Below, one piece after another: positions 45,913-55,342 of a stretch of 64,000 bases of DNA. The stretch is from Rhodospirillaceae bacterium (GTDB taxonomy: Bacteria > Pseudomonadota > Alphaproteobacteria > Rhodospirillales > Casp-alpha2). Below the pieces are notes generated by a model. That model ran no database searches. It had not been told where the DNA came from and was given only the letters and a program-made list of their open reading frames with translations. A program made the translations under genes and the position numbers. Every line of letters starts with the position of its first letter. Within the stretch, counting starts at the first letter, position 1. The stretch is taken from the NCBI GenBank assembly GCA_018665815.1, contig JABJBP010000027.1, forward strand, positions 1 to 64,000. Direction: 5' to 3'.

Positions 45913-46823
45913 GGCGCGCGCGCCAAATCCGGAATGCCGAGGATCCGAAGTTTGACGTCGACATCGTTGTCGATTTCCGGCCGCGGCGCGATGTCCCACC
46001 ACCATTCGTGGCCCTCGTTCAGAATTTGCGCACCAAACAACGCGTCGATCTTGCGGACCGGCGTGCCGGCGTCGTGAACAAGGCGCAGGACCTCGGCGAT
46101 AAGCGCGACCCGGCTTTCGGGATTGTCCGTCGCGAAATTCTGTAACAACGCTAGATGATGATCGACAACGGACCGTGCAAATGCGTCTTTCGCGTCGTCC
46201 TCGGCCCAAGGGCAATGGGCCTCAATCCAGCCCATTAAAAGCAACGGCAGTTGGCTCACAAGATTGGCCGAGACGACCAGATTAGCACCGTCCAGCAACG
46301 CCGGATCGGGCGCGGGAACCGGCAGATCAATGAGCGCCGACGGGTTCGCCAAAGTATCTTCGACGGTGGCCGCGATATAGGCGTGTGACGTGGCTTTCAT
46401 GCCGATGGGCGGCGCCGGGCGGTCGCCATCGGGTTCCGCCGTCATCGACAGGCTATAAACCGAACGTGCCGCGCCGCTGATGTCGGCTTCGATGATGTTG
46501 ACGTTGCCGAACGCCTTGGCCTGGCGGCGGACGTGGCGGGTGTGGACCAGATCAATCAAATCAATCCGTTCAAAACGCGCCGCCAGCTCACCCAGTGGGA
46601 TATCGAGAAGAAGTCCGGAACCCAAAATCACCGCATGATCTGTTTTCACGCAGCTCTCGGCGGCCTCTGTAATCAGCGCCCGCGCGGCTTCCAGATGCGG
46701 CGCCCAGGCCTCGCGGCAGCGTTCATGGCGGGCCTGCATGGATACGACCTCGCGGCCGAACCCCATAGCTTTAACCCACCGGGGCACCGGCAAGCTCAGG
46801 TGCTGAATGTATTCGACGATCAT
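45870..46823 (-). CDS. Conserved hypothetical protein, SAM-methyltransferase-like fold
   Basis: 317 residues, no signal peptide. A Rossmann-like segment AVILGSGLLLDIPLGELAARFERIDLIDLVH (residues about 65-95) and IIEADISG resemble the beginning of a class I methyltransferase core, but the ordinary catalytic motifs are not obvious. The N-terminus (MIVEYIQHLSLPVPRW) and a C-terminal EWWWDIAPRPEI are distinctive. The 3' end overlaps rsmD by 43 bases. Function not assigned. Confidence 0.75.
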   Translation of the reverse strand: MIVEYIQHLSLPVPRWVKAMGFGREVVSMQARHERCREAWAPHLEAARALITEAAESCVKTDHAVILGSGLLLDIPLGELAARFERIDLIDLVHTRHVRRQAKAFGNVNIIEADISGAARSVYSLSMTAEPDGDRPAPPIGMKATSHAYIAATVEDTLANPSALIDLPVPAPDPALLDGANLVVSANLVSQLPLLLMGWIEAHCPWAEDDAKDAFARSVVDHHLALLQNFATDNPESRVALIAEVLRLVHDAGTPVRKIDALFGAQILNEGHEWWWDIAPRPEIDNDVDVKLRILGIPDLARAPQSRICRNTTLAAP

Positions 46824-46920
46824 GAGGATGCCCGTTTCCCGGTCCGTGCGATTGATTGTCTCCTATCGTGGGCCATGCCATCATTAATGGGAAGTATCGA
46901 TCTGTAACAGGTTCGGATTT

Positions 46921-47934
46921 ATGGGTTTTTTGCGCAATTGGCTTGGCCGAGCGGTTCTAGGCATTTTCCTCGGCGCGTTTGCAACGGCGCCGGCGCTCGC
47001 CGCCGGGAAAAACTCGGAAGTGCTGTTCGTGTATCCGCCCGAGGGCTGGCGGCTGGGGTTTCACACGGAAATCGGCGATATCCGTTTTTTTGAATACGTA
47101 CCCGCCGGCCAGACCGTCGATGAATGGTCCGATATGATTTCCGTGCAGATCATCAAGAATAAGCAGGATCTCAGTCCGGGCGATGTGGCGCGCGGCTTGC
47201 GCACGCGTTTTATCGCGGCCTGCGGCAGCGTTCAGCACCGGGGCCCCGAACGGCTCAAAATCGGTGGTTATCTGGGCGCCCGGCTGTACCTGGAATGCGC
47301 CAACCCGGTGATCACCAAGCGCCCCGGCGGCGCCCGGTTCCGCCGCTTCGAGGTCGCAGCTTTTCAGATCATCCAGGGCCAAAACGACATTTATGTCATT
47401 GAACGTGCCTGGCACGGAGATCGCCGCGGCGATCCCGGCGCGCCCTACGGCCGCGACGATCTTTGGGGATGGGATGCGTTTCTATACAACATTGAAGTCT
47501 GTGATGCCGAGCGCCGTCATCAGGCCTGTTTGGGCCTAGGGTTATTGACGCCTGAGAAAGCCGACATTTTCGCCAGCAAAATCGACCCGGTGCTGCCATA
47601 TGGCTGCGATTACTTTCGCATGATGACTTTGCTACCCGATTTATCACGCCCGGCGAAACCAACTTTGGTGGTGCCGGTGAAGCTGGCGCGCACACCGTTC
47701 GGCAAAACCAAACAGGAGCTTGCCTTCGTTGAGGACCTGCTTACGGCCTACAACGAAAACCGTCCGGCGACGGTCATCCTGACCGTCGGCAAAAAGGCTT
47801 TGGCCGGTCAGTACCGCACTGATTATGCGAAAGCCACCCGTGACGCCTACACGCTTCGCGCCCTACTGACCGCATCTGGTGTCGCCGGCGAACGCATCCA
47901 TGAAGTCGTCAACCCAAGTTGCTCGCAGTCTTAG
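46921..47934 (+). CDS. Secreted hypothetical protein
   Basis: 337 residues with a clear Sec signal peptide ([22 protein letters not shown], cleaved near residue 28). The mature part opens [22 protein letters not shown], with a strand-rich domain to about residue 180. The end (about residues 250-330) shows a weak OmpA-C-like alternation ([20 protein letters not shown]). Periplasmic; I do not recognise the family. The stop overlaps the convergent mutL stop by four bases. Confidence 0.7.
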   Translation: MGFLRNWLGRAVLGIFLGAFATAPALAAGKNSEVLFVYPPEGWRLGFHTEIGDIRFFEYVPAGQTVDEWSDMISVQIIKNKQDLSPGDVARGLRTRFIAACGSVQHRGPERLKIGGYLGARLYLECANPVITKRPGGARFRRFEVAAFQIIQGQNDIYVIERAWHGDRRGDPGAPYGRDDLWGWDAFLYNIEVCDAERRHQACLGLGLLTPEKADIFASKIDPVLPYGCDYFRMMTLLPDLSRPAKPTLVVPVKLARTPFGKTKQELAFVEDLLTAYNENRPATVILTVGKKALAGQYRTDYAKATRDAYTLRALLTASGVAGERIHEVVNPSCSQS

Positions 47935-49769
47935 CGCCGGCCGAACAATTTCTCGATGTCATGAAGTTTTAATTCCACGTAAGTCGGGCGCCCGTGGCTG
48001 CATTGGCCGGAATGCGGGGTGGCTTCCATTTCGCGCAACAGGGCGTTCATTTCTTCGCCGTTGAGCCGCCTTCCGGCGCGGACACTGCCGTGGCACGCCA
48101 TGGTCGCGCAAACATCACCGATGCGGTCGCGCAAGGCGATGGCGTCGTCAAGCTCGGCCAAGTCATCGGCCATGTCCTGGACCAAACCCTGGATATCGAT
48201 TTCACCCAACAGGGCCGGTGTTTCGCGGACAACGACGGCGCCGTTGCCGAAGGCTTCGACGACGAGACCCATTTCCGCTAGTTCCGGTGCGCGGGCCAAA
48301 AGCCGTTCCGCCCCTGCGTCTTCAAGTTCCACGACCTCGGGAATGAGCATGCCTTGGCGGGCGACACCATCGGCGGCCAGCCCGCGCTTGATCCGTTCCT
48401 CGACCAGCCGTTCGTGGGCCGCGTGTTGATCGACGATGACAATGCCATCGGCGGTTTGGGCGACGATATAGGTGGCATGTAATTGGCCGCGTGCGACACC
48501 CAAGGGGTATTCGCCTGGATCATCAATGCTTTCGGCCTCGTCCACCGGCGCCCAATCATTCGTCGCCATGGGTGCCGCGGGCGCGGCGGCGAGGCCGGGC
48601 AACGGGGCACCGAACTGAGCGGCGGCATCCGACAGACCGGGCGATATTGACGGATTGGAGGATGGAAAACGGCCATATCGGCCGGCGCCGCGCGACATAG
48701 GCAGCGCCTGACCCCCGGTTCGGACCGCGCCCAACGCCGCGTCGGCCACTGTCGTCGCTGCTCGGTGGCCGGCTTCGGCCAGGGCGTGTTTGACGGTGCC
48801 GACAATCAGGCCCCGGACCAAAGCCGCATCGCGGAACCGAACCTCGGTCTTTGCCGGATGGACATTGACGTCAACCAATTCCGACGGCGCGGTGACGAAC
48901 AGCGCGACCACCGGGTATCGGTCGGACGCCAGGAAATCGCGGTAGGCGCCCCTGAGCGCGCCGTAAAGCATTCGATCATTGACCGGGCGGCCATTGACGA
49001 ACAGGAACTGCAAGGCCGCGTTGCCCCGATTGAAGGTTGGTAGGCCGGCATAGCCGGTGAGCCGGATGCTTTCGCGCTCGGCGTCGATCAACAACGCGTT
49101 GTCGGCGAAATCACGGCCCATGATGGTGCCCAAGCGGCCCAATCGGGCCTCGAACAACTCGCCCTGTTCCGGCGCCAGGTCAAGACGGCGACGGGTGCCG
49201 TCGGACAAGGTAAACCCGATAGCGGGGTGTGCCATGGCCAGGCGTTTCATGGTTTCGGTGACGTGGTTCATTTCCGTGCGCGGTGTCTTCAGAAACTTAA
49301 GGCGCGCCGGTGTCGCAAAGAACAAATCTCTGATCTCAACCCGTGTGCCCTTGGGGTGTGCCGCCGGTTGAGGGTCGCTCACACGGCCTCCTTCAACATT
49401 TAGACACCACGCCTCATTGGCGCCTTCGGTCCGGCTGGTGATCGACAGCCGGCTGACCGCGCCGATGGAGGGTAGCGCTTCGCCGCGAAAGCCCAGGTGG
49501 CGGATATCGATCAAATCATCATCAGGAAGTTTCGACGTGGCGTGACGTTCGATACAAAGAGACAAATCCTCAGGCGCCATGCCGATGCCGTCGTCACTGA
49601 CGGTGATCGAAGTTTGGCCGCCGTCGATGACGGTGACGTCGATGCGCGTGGCATCGGCATCGATGGCGTTTTCAACCAGTTCCTTGACGGCGGACGCCGG
49701 GCGTTCGACGACTTCACCGGCGGCAATCTGGTTGACCAGGGTTTCCGGTAGTCGTCTGAGCTGCATCAC
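47931..49769 (-). CDS. mutL: DNA mismatch repair protein MutL
   Basis: 612 residues. The N-terminal GHKL ATPase has [30 protein letters not shown] and [10 protein letters not shown]; a Pro/Ala linker spans about 345-420. The C-terminal dimerisation domain carries [12 protein letters not shown] (DQHA-x2-E-x4-E), [12 protein letters not shown] and CSHGRPTY, then FGRR at the end, together the motifs of MutL proteins with endonuclease activity. Its ATG overlaps the pgi stop. Confidence 0.96.
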   Translation of the reverse strand: MMQLRRLPETLVNQIAAGEVVERPASAVKELVENAIDADATRIDVTVIDGGQTSITVSDDGIGMAPEDLSLCIERHATSKLPDDDLIDIRHLGFRGEALPSIGAVSRLSITSRTEGANEAWCLNVEGGRVSDPQPAAHPKGTRVEIRDLFFATPARLKFLKTPRTEMNHVTETMKRLAMAHPAIGFTLSDGTRRRLDLAPEQGELFEARLGRLGTIMGRDFADNALLIDAERESIRLTGYAGLPTFNRGNAALQFLFVNGRPVNDRMLYGALRGAYRDFLASDRYPVVALFVTAPSELVDVNVHPAKTEVRFRDAALVRGLIVGTVKHALAEAGHRAATTVADAALGAVRTGGQALPMSRGAGRYGRFPSSNPSISPGLSDAAAQFGAPLPGLAAAPAAPMATNDWAPVDEAESIDDPGEYPLGVARGQLHATYIVAQTADGIVIVDQHAAHERLVEERIKRGLAADGVARQGMLIPEVVELEDAGAERLLARAPELAEMGLVVEAFGNGAVVVRETPALLGEIDIQGLVQDMADDLAELDDAIALRDRIGDVCATMACHGSVRAGRRLNGEEMNALLREMEATPHSGQCSHGRPTYVELKLHDIEKLFGRR

Positions 49770-51343
49770 TCTTTATCCCGCCATGCGCGGTAACGGCGCA
49801 ACAACCCGACGGTTGATGCGTCATAGTTTTGGGAAATTTCCGCGGCGGTCATGTCTCCGGTCAGCCGTGCCGCCAGGCGCTTGCCAAGCTCGACACCGAA
49901 TTGGTCGAAACTGTTGATGCCCCACACGACACCTTGGACGAACACTTTGTGTTCATACAGCGAAACCAGCTTGCCAAGCCGATCAGGCGTCAAGCCATCC
50001 ATAAGGATTGTCGTGCTCGGCCTATTGCCGGGACAGGCGCGGTGCGGGTCGCCATTCCCATCGGCGCCGAAAGCCAGGGCTTCCGCCTGAGCCAGCATGT
50101 TGGCGATCAAAGCGTCTTGGCGGTCGGGTAGGTCGTGGCCGGTCCGGGCGATGCCGATAAATTCGGCTGGCACCGGTTGTGGGCCCTGGTGCAGCATTTG
50201 GTGGAAGGAATGTTGGGTAATCGTACCAGGTCCGCCGAAGACGACCGGCGATGAAGCCGGAACCGGCCGGCCGTCGAGGTCCACACCCTTTCCGTTGCTT
50301 TCCATTTCCAGCTGCTGAAGATAGGCCGGTAAATCCGTTAGACGATGATCATAGGGCAGGACGGCACGAGCGTCATACCCTAGAAAACTGACGTTCCAGA
50401 GATCGGCAAGACCCAGGAGCACCGGCAAATTCCTCGATGACGGTTGCTGCGTGAAGTGCTGATCCATGGCATGGGCGCCGTTGTTCATTTCGTCGAACGC
50501 CGTCCAGCCCAAAGGCAATGCCGCCGACAGGCCGACAGCCGACCACAAGGAGTATCGTCCGCCAACCCAATCCCAAATAGGAAAGGTCCGCGCGGCGGGG
50601 ATGCCGAACCGCTCGACCGCACCGATGTCCGCGGAAACGCCGACGAAATGCGAGGCCACGCCATCAGCGCCTAAATTTTTCGTAATCCAGTCGCGGGCGG
50701 TCTCTGCATTCTTCACCGTTTCCGCCGTGGTGAAGGTTTTGGAGATCACCACGACCATGGTTGTCGCCGGATCGAGTTTGCCGAGCGTTTCCGAAATATC
50801 GATGCCATCCATGTTGGCGACGAAATGAACGGCGGGGTCGGCTTGATCGCCATGGCGCAAGGCGCGGGCCACCATCATCGGGCCCAAGTGTGAACCACCG
50901 ATCCCGATGCTGAGGACGTCGGTGAATTTCTGGCTGGTGGCGCCGGATTCCTGACCGTCGCGAACCGCATCGACAAAGGCCTTTTGGCGGGCGGCTTCCT
51001 GGGCGGCGTTCGCCGATACCCCGCCTCCAGTCAACTCCGATCGGTCACGAAGTGCCGGATGCAGGGCCTGGCGGGCCTCGGTTTCGTTGATGTTATCGCC
51101 GGCGAACAACGAGTCCCGCCGCGCTTCTAGCCCGGCGGCATCGGCCAGCGCGACAAGCAATTCGACGGTCTTCGCGTTCAGGCGATTCTTTGAAAGGTCC
51201 AGCACCAAGCCGTCGACTTCAAAGGACAGGGTTTCAAACCGGCCTGCGTCCGCGTTGAAATGATCGCTTAACGTGAGCGGCTCGATCTCATCGCGGTGCG
51301 CGAGGAGCATTTTCCATTCTGGAGTTTCGGTAATTGGCGCCAT
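49766..51343 (-). CDS. pgi: Glucose-6-phosphate isomerase
   Basis: 525 residues from ATG 51343 (AGGA five bases before; earlier in-frame starts add a non-conserved leader). Signatures: the substrate-binding loop [13 protein letters not shown], the phosphate loop [29 protein letters not shown] and [14 protein letters not shown]. Interconverts glucose-6-P and fructose-6-P. Overlaps mutL by ATGA at its 3' end. Confidence 0.97.
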   Translation of the reverse strand: MAPITETPEWKMLLAHRDEIEPLTLSDHFNADAGRFETLSFEVDGLVLDLSKNRLNAKTVELLVALADAAGLEARRDSLFAGDNINETEARQALHPALRDRSELTGGGVSANAAQEAARQKAFVDAVRDGQESGATSQKFTDVLSIGIGGSHLGPMMVARALRHGDQADPAVHFVANMDGIDISETLGKLDPATTMVVVISKTFTTAETVKNAETARDWITKNLGADGVASHFVGVSADIGAVERFGIPAARTFPIWDWVGGRYSLWSAVGLSAALPLGWTAFDEMNNGAHAMDQHFTQQPSSRNLPVLLGLADLWNVSFLGYDARAVLPYDHRLTDLPAYLQQLEMESNGKGVDLDGRPVPASSPVVFGGPGTITQHSFHQMLHQGPQPVPAEFIGIARTGHDLPDRQDALIANMLAQAEALAFGADGNGDPHRACPGNRPSTTILMDGLTPDRLGKLVSLYEHKVFVQGVVWGINSFDQFGVELGKRLAARLTGDMTAAEISQNYDASTVGLLRRYRAWRDKE

Positions 51344-51431
51344 CTGATCCTGCGATCCGGGAGAATGCCCGGAGATTACCAGAGCCCGCCGCCGACAACC
51401 AGTGGTCAACTTGTCCTGCCGATCGCGTCTC

Positions 51432-52775
51432 TTAGGGCGTCGATTTGACGCCGGCCGGTTTACCGACGACGACCATGGTCAAGCGCTTCGGATCGAGAAG
51501 ATTTTTTGCCACCCGGGCCACATCGGCTTGGGTGACCGCGTCAATCAGGCTGTTGCGGCGGTCCAGATAATCGATGCCGAGCCGGGCGATCTGCATGCCG
51601 ACCAGAATTCCAGCAATCCGGCTGGAGGCGGAAAACCTCAGCGGAAAGGCACCGGTTAGGTATGTCTTGGCATCGTTGAGCTCTTTCTCGGTGGCGCCGC
51701 CTGAGGCCATGCGGGTCCATTCGGCGCGAAGAATATCGAGGGTTTCCTTGACCCGGGCGTTAGCCGTCCCCGCGCCGCCGGCGAGATAGGCGCTGGCATC
51801 CATGGGGCTCAGCCCGGTGGAGACGGAGTACGCCAAGCCGCGCTTTTCGCGAATTTCACTATACAGCCTGGATGTGAACCCACCGCCGCCCAGGATGTAA
51901 TTCATCACGTAGGCGGCGTAAAAATCCGGGTGCTCGCGCTTCAAGCCCTTATCGGCGAACATGATGGCGCTTTGCGGATAATTTTTCTCGACGACCATGG
52001 TGCGGCCATCGGTCGCGGGCGAAAGCTCATCAAGCTTCCATGGCCCGGCTTTCGCCGGCAGTTTACCAAATGTTTCGTCAAGCAGCGGGCCGAGCGCCTC
52101 GGCGGAAATATCGCCGACAATGCCGATCACCAAGTTGTCGCGGGCAATGCGCGCCCAAACAAATTCGGCCAAATCATCACGGGAAATCGCTTGCACGCTG
52201 GCTTGAGTGCCATCGACGGGCCGGCCATAGGGATGAGCGCCGAACAGCGCACGGCGCAGCGTGCGGCCGGCAATGGTGTGCGGGCTTTCCTCGTCGCGCC
52301 GGAGGCCGACTAAAATCTGCATGCGAATGCGTTCAACCGGCTCTTCGTCGAAGCGCGGCTCGGTCAGAGCCAGGCGGAGCAATCGAAAGGCCAGCGCCTT
52401 GTGTTTGACCAATGTCTGCAATCGCCCGCCGAACGTATCCAACCCGGCATCAAACCGAAGCCGGATTGATTTGTCTTCAAGGGTCCGCTGAAAGGTTTGG
52501 CTGTCAAGATTTCCGGCCCCCTCATCCATTGTTGAAGATACCAGATTGGCCAAGCCCTCCTTGCCATTGGGCTCCAGCCCGGCGCCGCCCCGAAAGGCAA
52601 ACCGCATTGAAATTATCGGATTGGTGTGATCCTCGACCAGCCAGGCTTCGATGCCGCCTGGGCTGGTGACCTTTTCGACTTCAATGGCGTGGGCCGAGCG
52701 TTCAATCGCCACCAATGCGGCAACGGCGACGGCGACCAAAAGCGCCGGGTGACTAATCCATCGCAACGTCATCAT
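51432..52775 (-). CDS. M16-family peptidase-like protein, catalytically inactive partner
   Basis: 447 residues with a signal peptide-like start (HPALLVAVAVAALVAIERSAHA). The fold is M16, but the zinc-binding HxxEH is replaced at the expected position (GLANLVSSTMDEGAG), so it lacks catalysis. The Arg/Tyr-like substrate region GGGGFTSRLYSEIREKRGLAYSV is conserved, as expected for the inactive half of an M16 heterodimer. Stop of the upstream active M16 gene lies four bases before its ATG. Confidence 0.88.
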   Translation of the reverse strand: MMTLRWISHPALLVAVAVAALVAIERSAHAIEVEKVTSPGGIEAWLVEDHTNPIISMRFAFRGGAGLEPNGKEGLANLVSSTMDEGAGNLDSQTFQRTLEDKSIRLRFDAGLDTFGGRLQTLVKHKALAFRLLRLALTEPRFDEEPVERIRMQILVGLRRDEESPHTIAGRTLRRALFGAHPYGRPVDGTQASVQAISRDDLAEFVWARIARDNLVIGIVGDISAEALGPLLDETFGKLPAKAGPWKLDELSPATDGRTMVVEKNYPQSAIMFADKGLKREHPDFYAAYVMNYILGGGGFTSRLYSEIREKRGLAYSVSTGLSPMDASAYLAGGAGTANARVKETLDILRAEWTRMASGGATEKELNDAKTYLTGAFPLRFSASSRIAGILVGMQIARLGIDYLDRRNSLIDAVTQADVARVAKNLLDPKRLTMVVVGKPAGVKSTP

Positions 52776-52779
52776 GGCG

Positions 52780-54117
52780 TCAGCTTCCTTTTTTCGGCAA
52801 CAGCATGCCGGTCACCGAACGGTTGGTGTCGAATACGGCCTTCGCGGCGGCCTGGATTTGATCGGGGGTGACGGCGGCGATGCGTTCCGGCCAGCTTTCG
52901 ACATCATCAATACCAAGCCCCGCCGCCAGGGCGCCGCCGAGCGAGCGGGCGCCACCGGACAACGAATCGCGGGCGAACACGGCCTCTGCCTGCATGCGCT
53001 CGATGGCTCGGCTGACCTCATCGATGGTGACACCGGCGGTGATAATCTCGGCGATTTCCGTTTCCATGGCTTTTTCCAATGCCTCCATGGAGACGCCGGT
53101 GCGGGGGCTGGCGCTGAAGACAAACCGGCCGGGGCCCCGGTCATCACCGGAATAAAAAGCGCCGGCAGAAACGGCGAGTTTCTTTTCGATGACCAGGTGC
53201 CGGTACAGGCGTCCGGACGCGCCGCCGCCGATAATATCGGACAGCACCTCCAAGGGATAAGCGTGCTGCTTGGCCCCCCATTGTAGGCCCGGTGCCAGGA
53301 ATGAACGCTGCCATGATGCCTGACGGACCCGTTTGTCGCGGAGAACGACACGCCTCTCGGCTTTCTGCGGCGGCTCCTTGGCACGGTTGCGTGTTACGGG
53401 GGGCTGCGCCGGAATGGCGCCGTAGTATTTTTCCGCCAGAGGTTTGAGTTTTTCCATAGTGATATCGCCGGCGACCACCAGAATGGCGTTGTTGGGTGCA
53501 TACCAGCGCTTGTAAAAGGCGAGGATGCGTTTGATGTCGAGCGCCCGGATATCGTGTTCCCAACCGATCACCGGGTTGCGATAGGGGTGGTTGAGGAACA
53601 ACGCACCACTGACGTGTTCCGACAGGATCGAGCCCGGATTGTTGTCGACGCGTGAACGGCGCTCTTCCAAAACGACTTGCCGTTCCGGCTCAACTTCTTT
53701 GTCGGTGATCACCAGATTGGTCATCCGGTCGGCTTCCATCTCCATGACCAGTTCCAGCCGGTCAACGGCGAGGGTTTGGTAGTACGCGGTGTGGTCGGTG
53801 GATGTGAAGGCGTTTTCCTGGCCGCCGTTGCGGGCAACGATGGCGGAAAACTCGCCGGGCTTGCGCTTTTTCGTGCCCTTGAACATGAGGTGTTCAAGGA
53901 AATGCGCGATCCCCGTCTCACCCGGCCCCTCGTCGGCCGAGCCGACCCGGTACCAGACCATGTGGGTGACCACGGGGACGCGGTGATTTTCGACGACGAC
54001 GACCTGCATGCCGTTCTTCAAGGTAATGGTCTGCGGGTTAAAGACCCCGGCGGCAACGGACGTGGCGCTGAGAATGCTGACGATCACCCCGGCAACAATG
54101 GATTTTAATGGAAACAT
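52780..54117 (-). CDS. M16-family zinc metallopeptidase, active subunit
   Basis: 445 residues from ATG 54117, preceded by AGAGG; upstream in-frame starts give a non-conserved leader. Signal peptide KSIVAGVIVSILSATSVAAG. The inverted zinc motif is present: GIAHFLEHLMFKGT (HxxEH), with the distal Glu in a conserved helix (TDKEVEPERQVVLEE). Periplasmic insulinase-type peptidase that probably dimerises with the inactive partner encoded next. Typical alphaproteobacterial pair. Confidence 0.92.
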   Translation of the reverse strand: MFPLKSIVAGVIVSILSATSVAAGVFNPQTITLKNGMQVVVVENHRVPVVTHMVWYRVGSADEGPGETGIAHFLEHLMFKGTKKRKPGEFSAIVARNGGQENAFTSTDHTAYYQTLAVDRLELVMEMEADRMTNLVITDKEVEPERQVVLEERRSRVDNNPGSILSEHVSGALFLNHPYRNPVIGWEHDIRALDIKRILAFYKRWYAPNNAILVVAGDITMEKLKPLAEKYYGAIPAQPPVTRNRAKEPPQKAERRVVLRDKRVRQASWQRSFLAPGLQWGAKQHAYPLEVLSDIIGGGASGRLYRHLVIEKKLAVSAGAFYSGDDRGPGRFVFSASPRTGVSMEALEKAMETEIAEIITAGVTIDEVSRAIERMQAEAVFARDSLSGGARSLGGALAAGLGIDDVESWPERIAAVTPDQIQAAAKAVFDTNRSVTGMLLPKKGS

Positions 54118-54237
54118 GCGACCTCTGAGGAAACGGGTTTTAAGGGCGTCAAACGTAGTCGGGCGAAACGTCGCCTTACAATATGGCACGAGGATGGCAA
54201 CATTCATTTGAAATAGGCGTGAAGTTGTCGCGAGCGC

Positions 54238-54867
54238 CTAGAAATCAAGCAAGCCCTTGCGCTCTTTCTTGCGCACGATCTGCGGCGTTTCGCCTTCGTT
54301 GATGGGCTTGCCCAAGGCTTCGTTCTGCATGATCCGCTGGCGTTCCTTTTTCGGATCAACAACGGTGCCCTTCGCCGATTTGTCATCGACCCAGAAGATC
54401 AGTTTGTTGACGAACAATTGATCTTCTTCCGCCAGCACGGAGGATTCCTGGTTGATCGTCTTGCGAATGCCCGGCTCGGCGGTATTGGCACCGGTGTTTT
54501 TCAGCAATGTTTGCAGGCCCGGGCTCGACGGTGCCGGCGGGGTGCGGTTAAGTGCGCTTGCCGGTTGGCGGCCCAGCATCGCGGATTTTGCGACGTTGGT
54601 TGTATTGGTCAATGCCGGCGGTTGGGCGTTGGCATCGGGCGGGCGTAGACCGAAGCTTGGCGGCAAACTCAATGGCGGGCGCTTGTAGACAACAAATTCA
54701 TCAGGCGCGCGCTTGCCGCCGCCGAAGGCTTTTTTGGCAGATTCGCATCCCGCGACCGCCGCCGAAAAGGCTGCGATGCAAAGACACAATCCAACTTGTT
54801 TTATCAATTTTCTACTCACAGAAAAGAATCTACGCCTGGGATCGCAAAATTTCAACCGTTCACGCAT
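54238..54867 (-). CDS. DUF3035 (BamF-type) lipoprotein
   Basis: 209 residues from ATG 54867, overlapping the lspA stop. A signal peptide with lipobox AVAGC yields a lipidated Cys near residue 41. The mature N-terminus contains APDEFVVYKRPPLSLPPSFGLRPP, the hallmark of the DUF3035 family, which has been linked to the alphaproteobacterial BAM outer-membrane assembly complex as BamF. The Pro-rich middle and charged C-terminus (KKERKGLLDF) are family-like. A start at 54885 is also possible. Confidence 0.88.
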   Translation of the reverse strand: MRERLKFCDPRRRFFSVSRKLIKQVGLCLCIAAFSAAVAGCESAKKAFGGGKRAPDEFVVYKRPPLSLPPSFGLRPPDANAQPPALTNTTNVAKSAMLGRQPASALNRTPPAPSSPGLQTLLKNTGANTAEPGIRKTINQESSVLAEEDQLFVNKLIFWVDDKSAKGTVVDPKKERQRIMQNEALGKPINEGETPQIVRKKERKGLLDF

Positions 54868-55342
54868 CATCGGCACTGGTGACAAATGAATCCCAGATCA
54901 ATATGGCGGCGCCGCAGAAGATCGCGGAGTCGGCGATATTGAATGCCGGCCAATGGTATCCGGCAGCATGAAAGTCGAGAAAATCAACGACCGCGCCGAC
55001 AAACACCCGATCCCAAAGGTTGCCCACGGCGCCGCCGATGATCAACCCCAAGGCGCCGGCGATCCAGGGTTTTTCGGCCCGCCACATCCAGACAATCAGC
55101 GCGATGGTAATCGTCGCGGCAAGTCCCGCCAAAAGCCAGCGCCCCGTATCACCATGCATGTTGAACATGCCGAAGCTGACGCCGCGGTTGTAGCCAAGAA
55201 CCAGATTGAAAAACGGCGTCACTTCAATCACTTGGGGCGGGCGCATGACCTCGGTGACGATCCACCACTTGGTCAATTGATCAAGGGCCGCCGCCAACAG
55301 AGCCAGGCCAAGGCCAATGCGTAGGTTCACGGATCTACTCAC
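54860..55342 (-). CDS. lspA: Lipoprotein signal peptidase
   Basis: 160 residues from GTG 55342 (a GTG at 55330 is an alternative). Four membrane spans and the aspartyl-peptidase signature: [18 protein letters not shown] and [13 protein letters not shown], with the catalytic Asp pair. It removes signal peptides from prolipoproteins, including probably the DUF3035 lipoprotein encoded next. Overlaps ileS by eight bases. Confidence 0.94.
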   Translation of the reverse strand: MSRSVNLRIGLGLALLAAALDQLTKWWIVTEVMRPPQVIEVTPFFNLVLGYNRGVSFGMFNMHGDTGRWLLAGLAATITIALIVWMWRAEKPWIAGALGLIIGGAVGNLWDRVFVGAVVDFLDFHAAGYHWPAFNIADSAIFCGAAILIWDSFVTSADDA

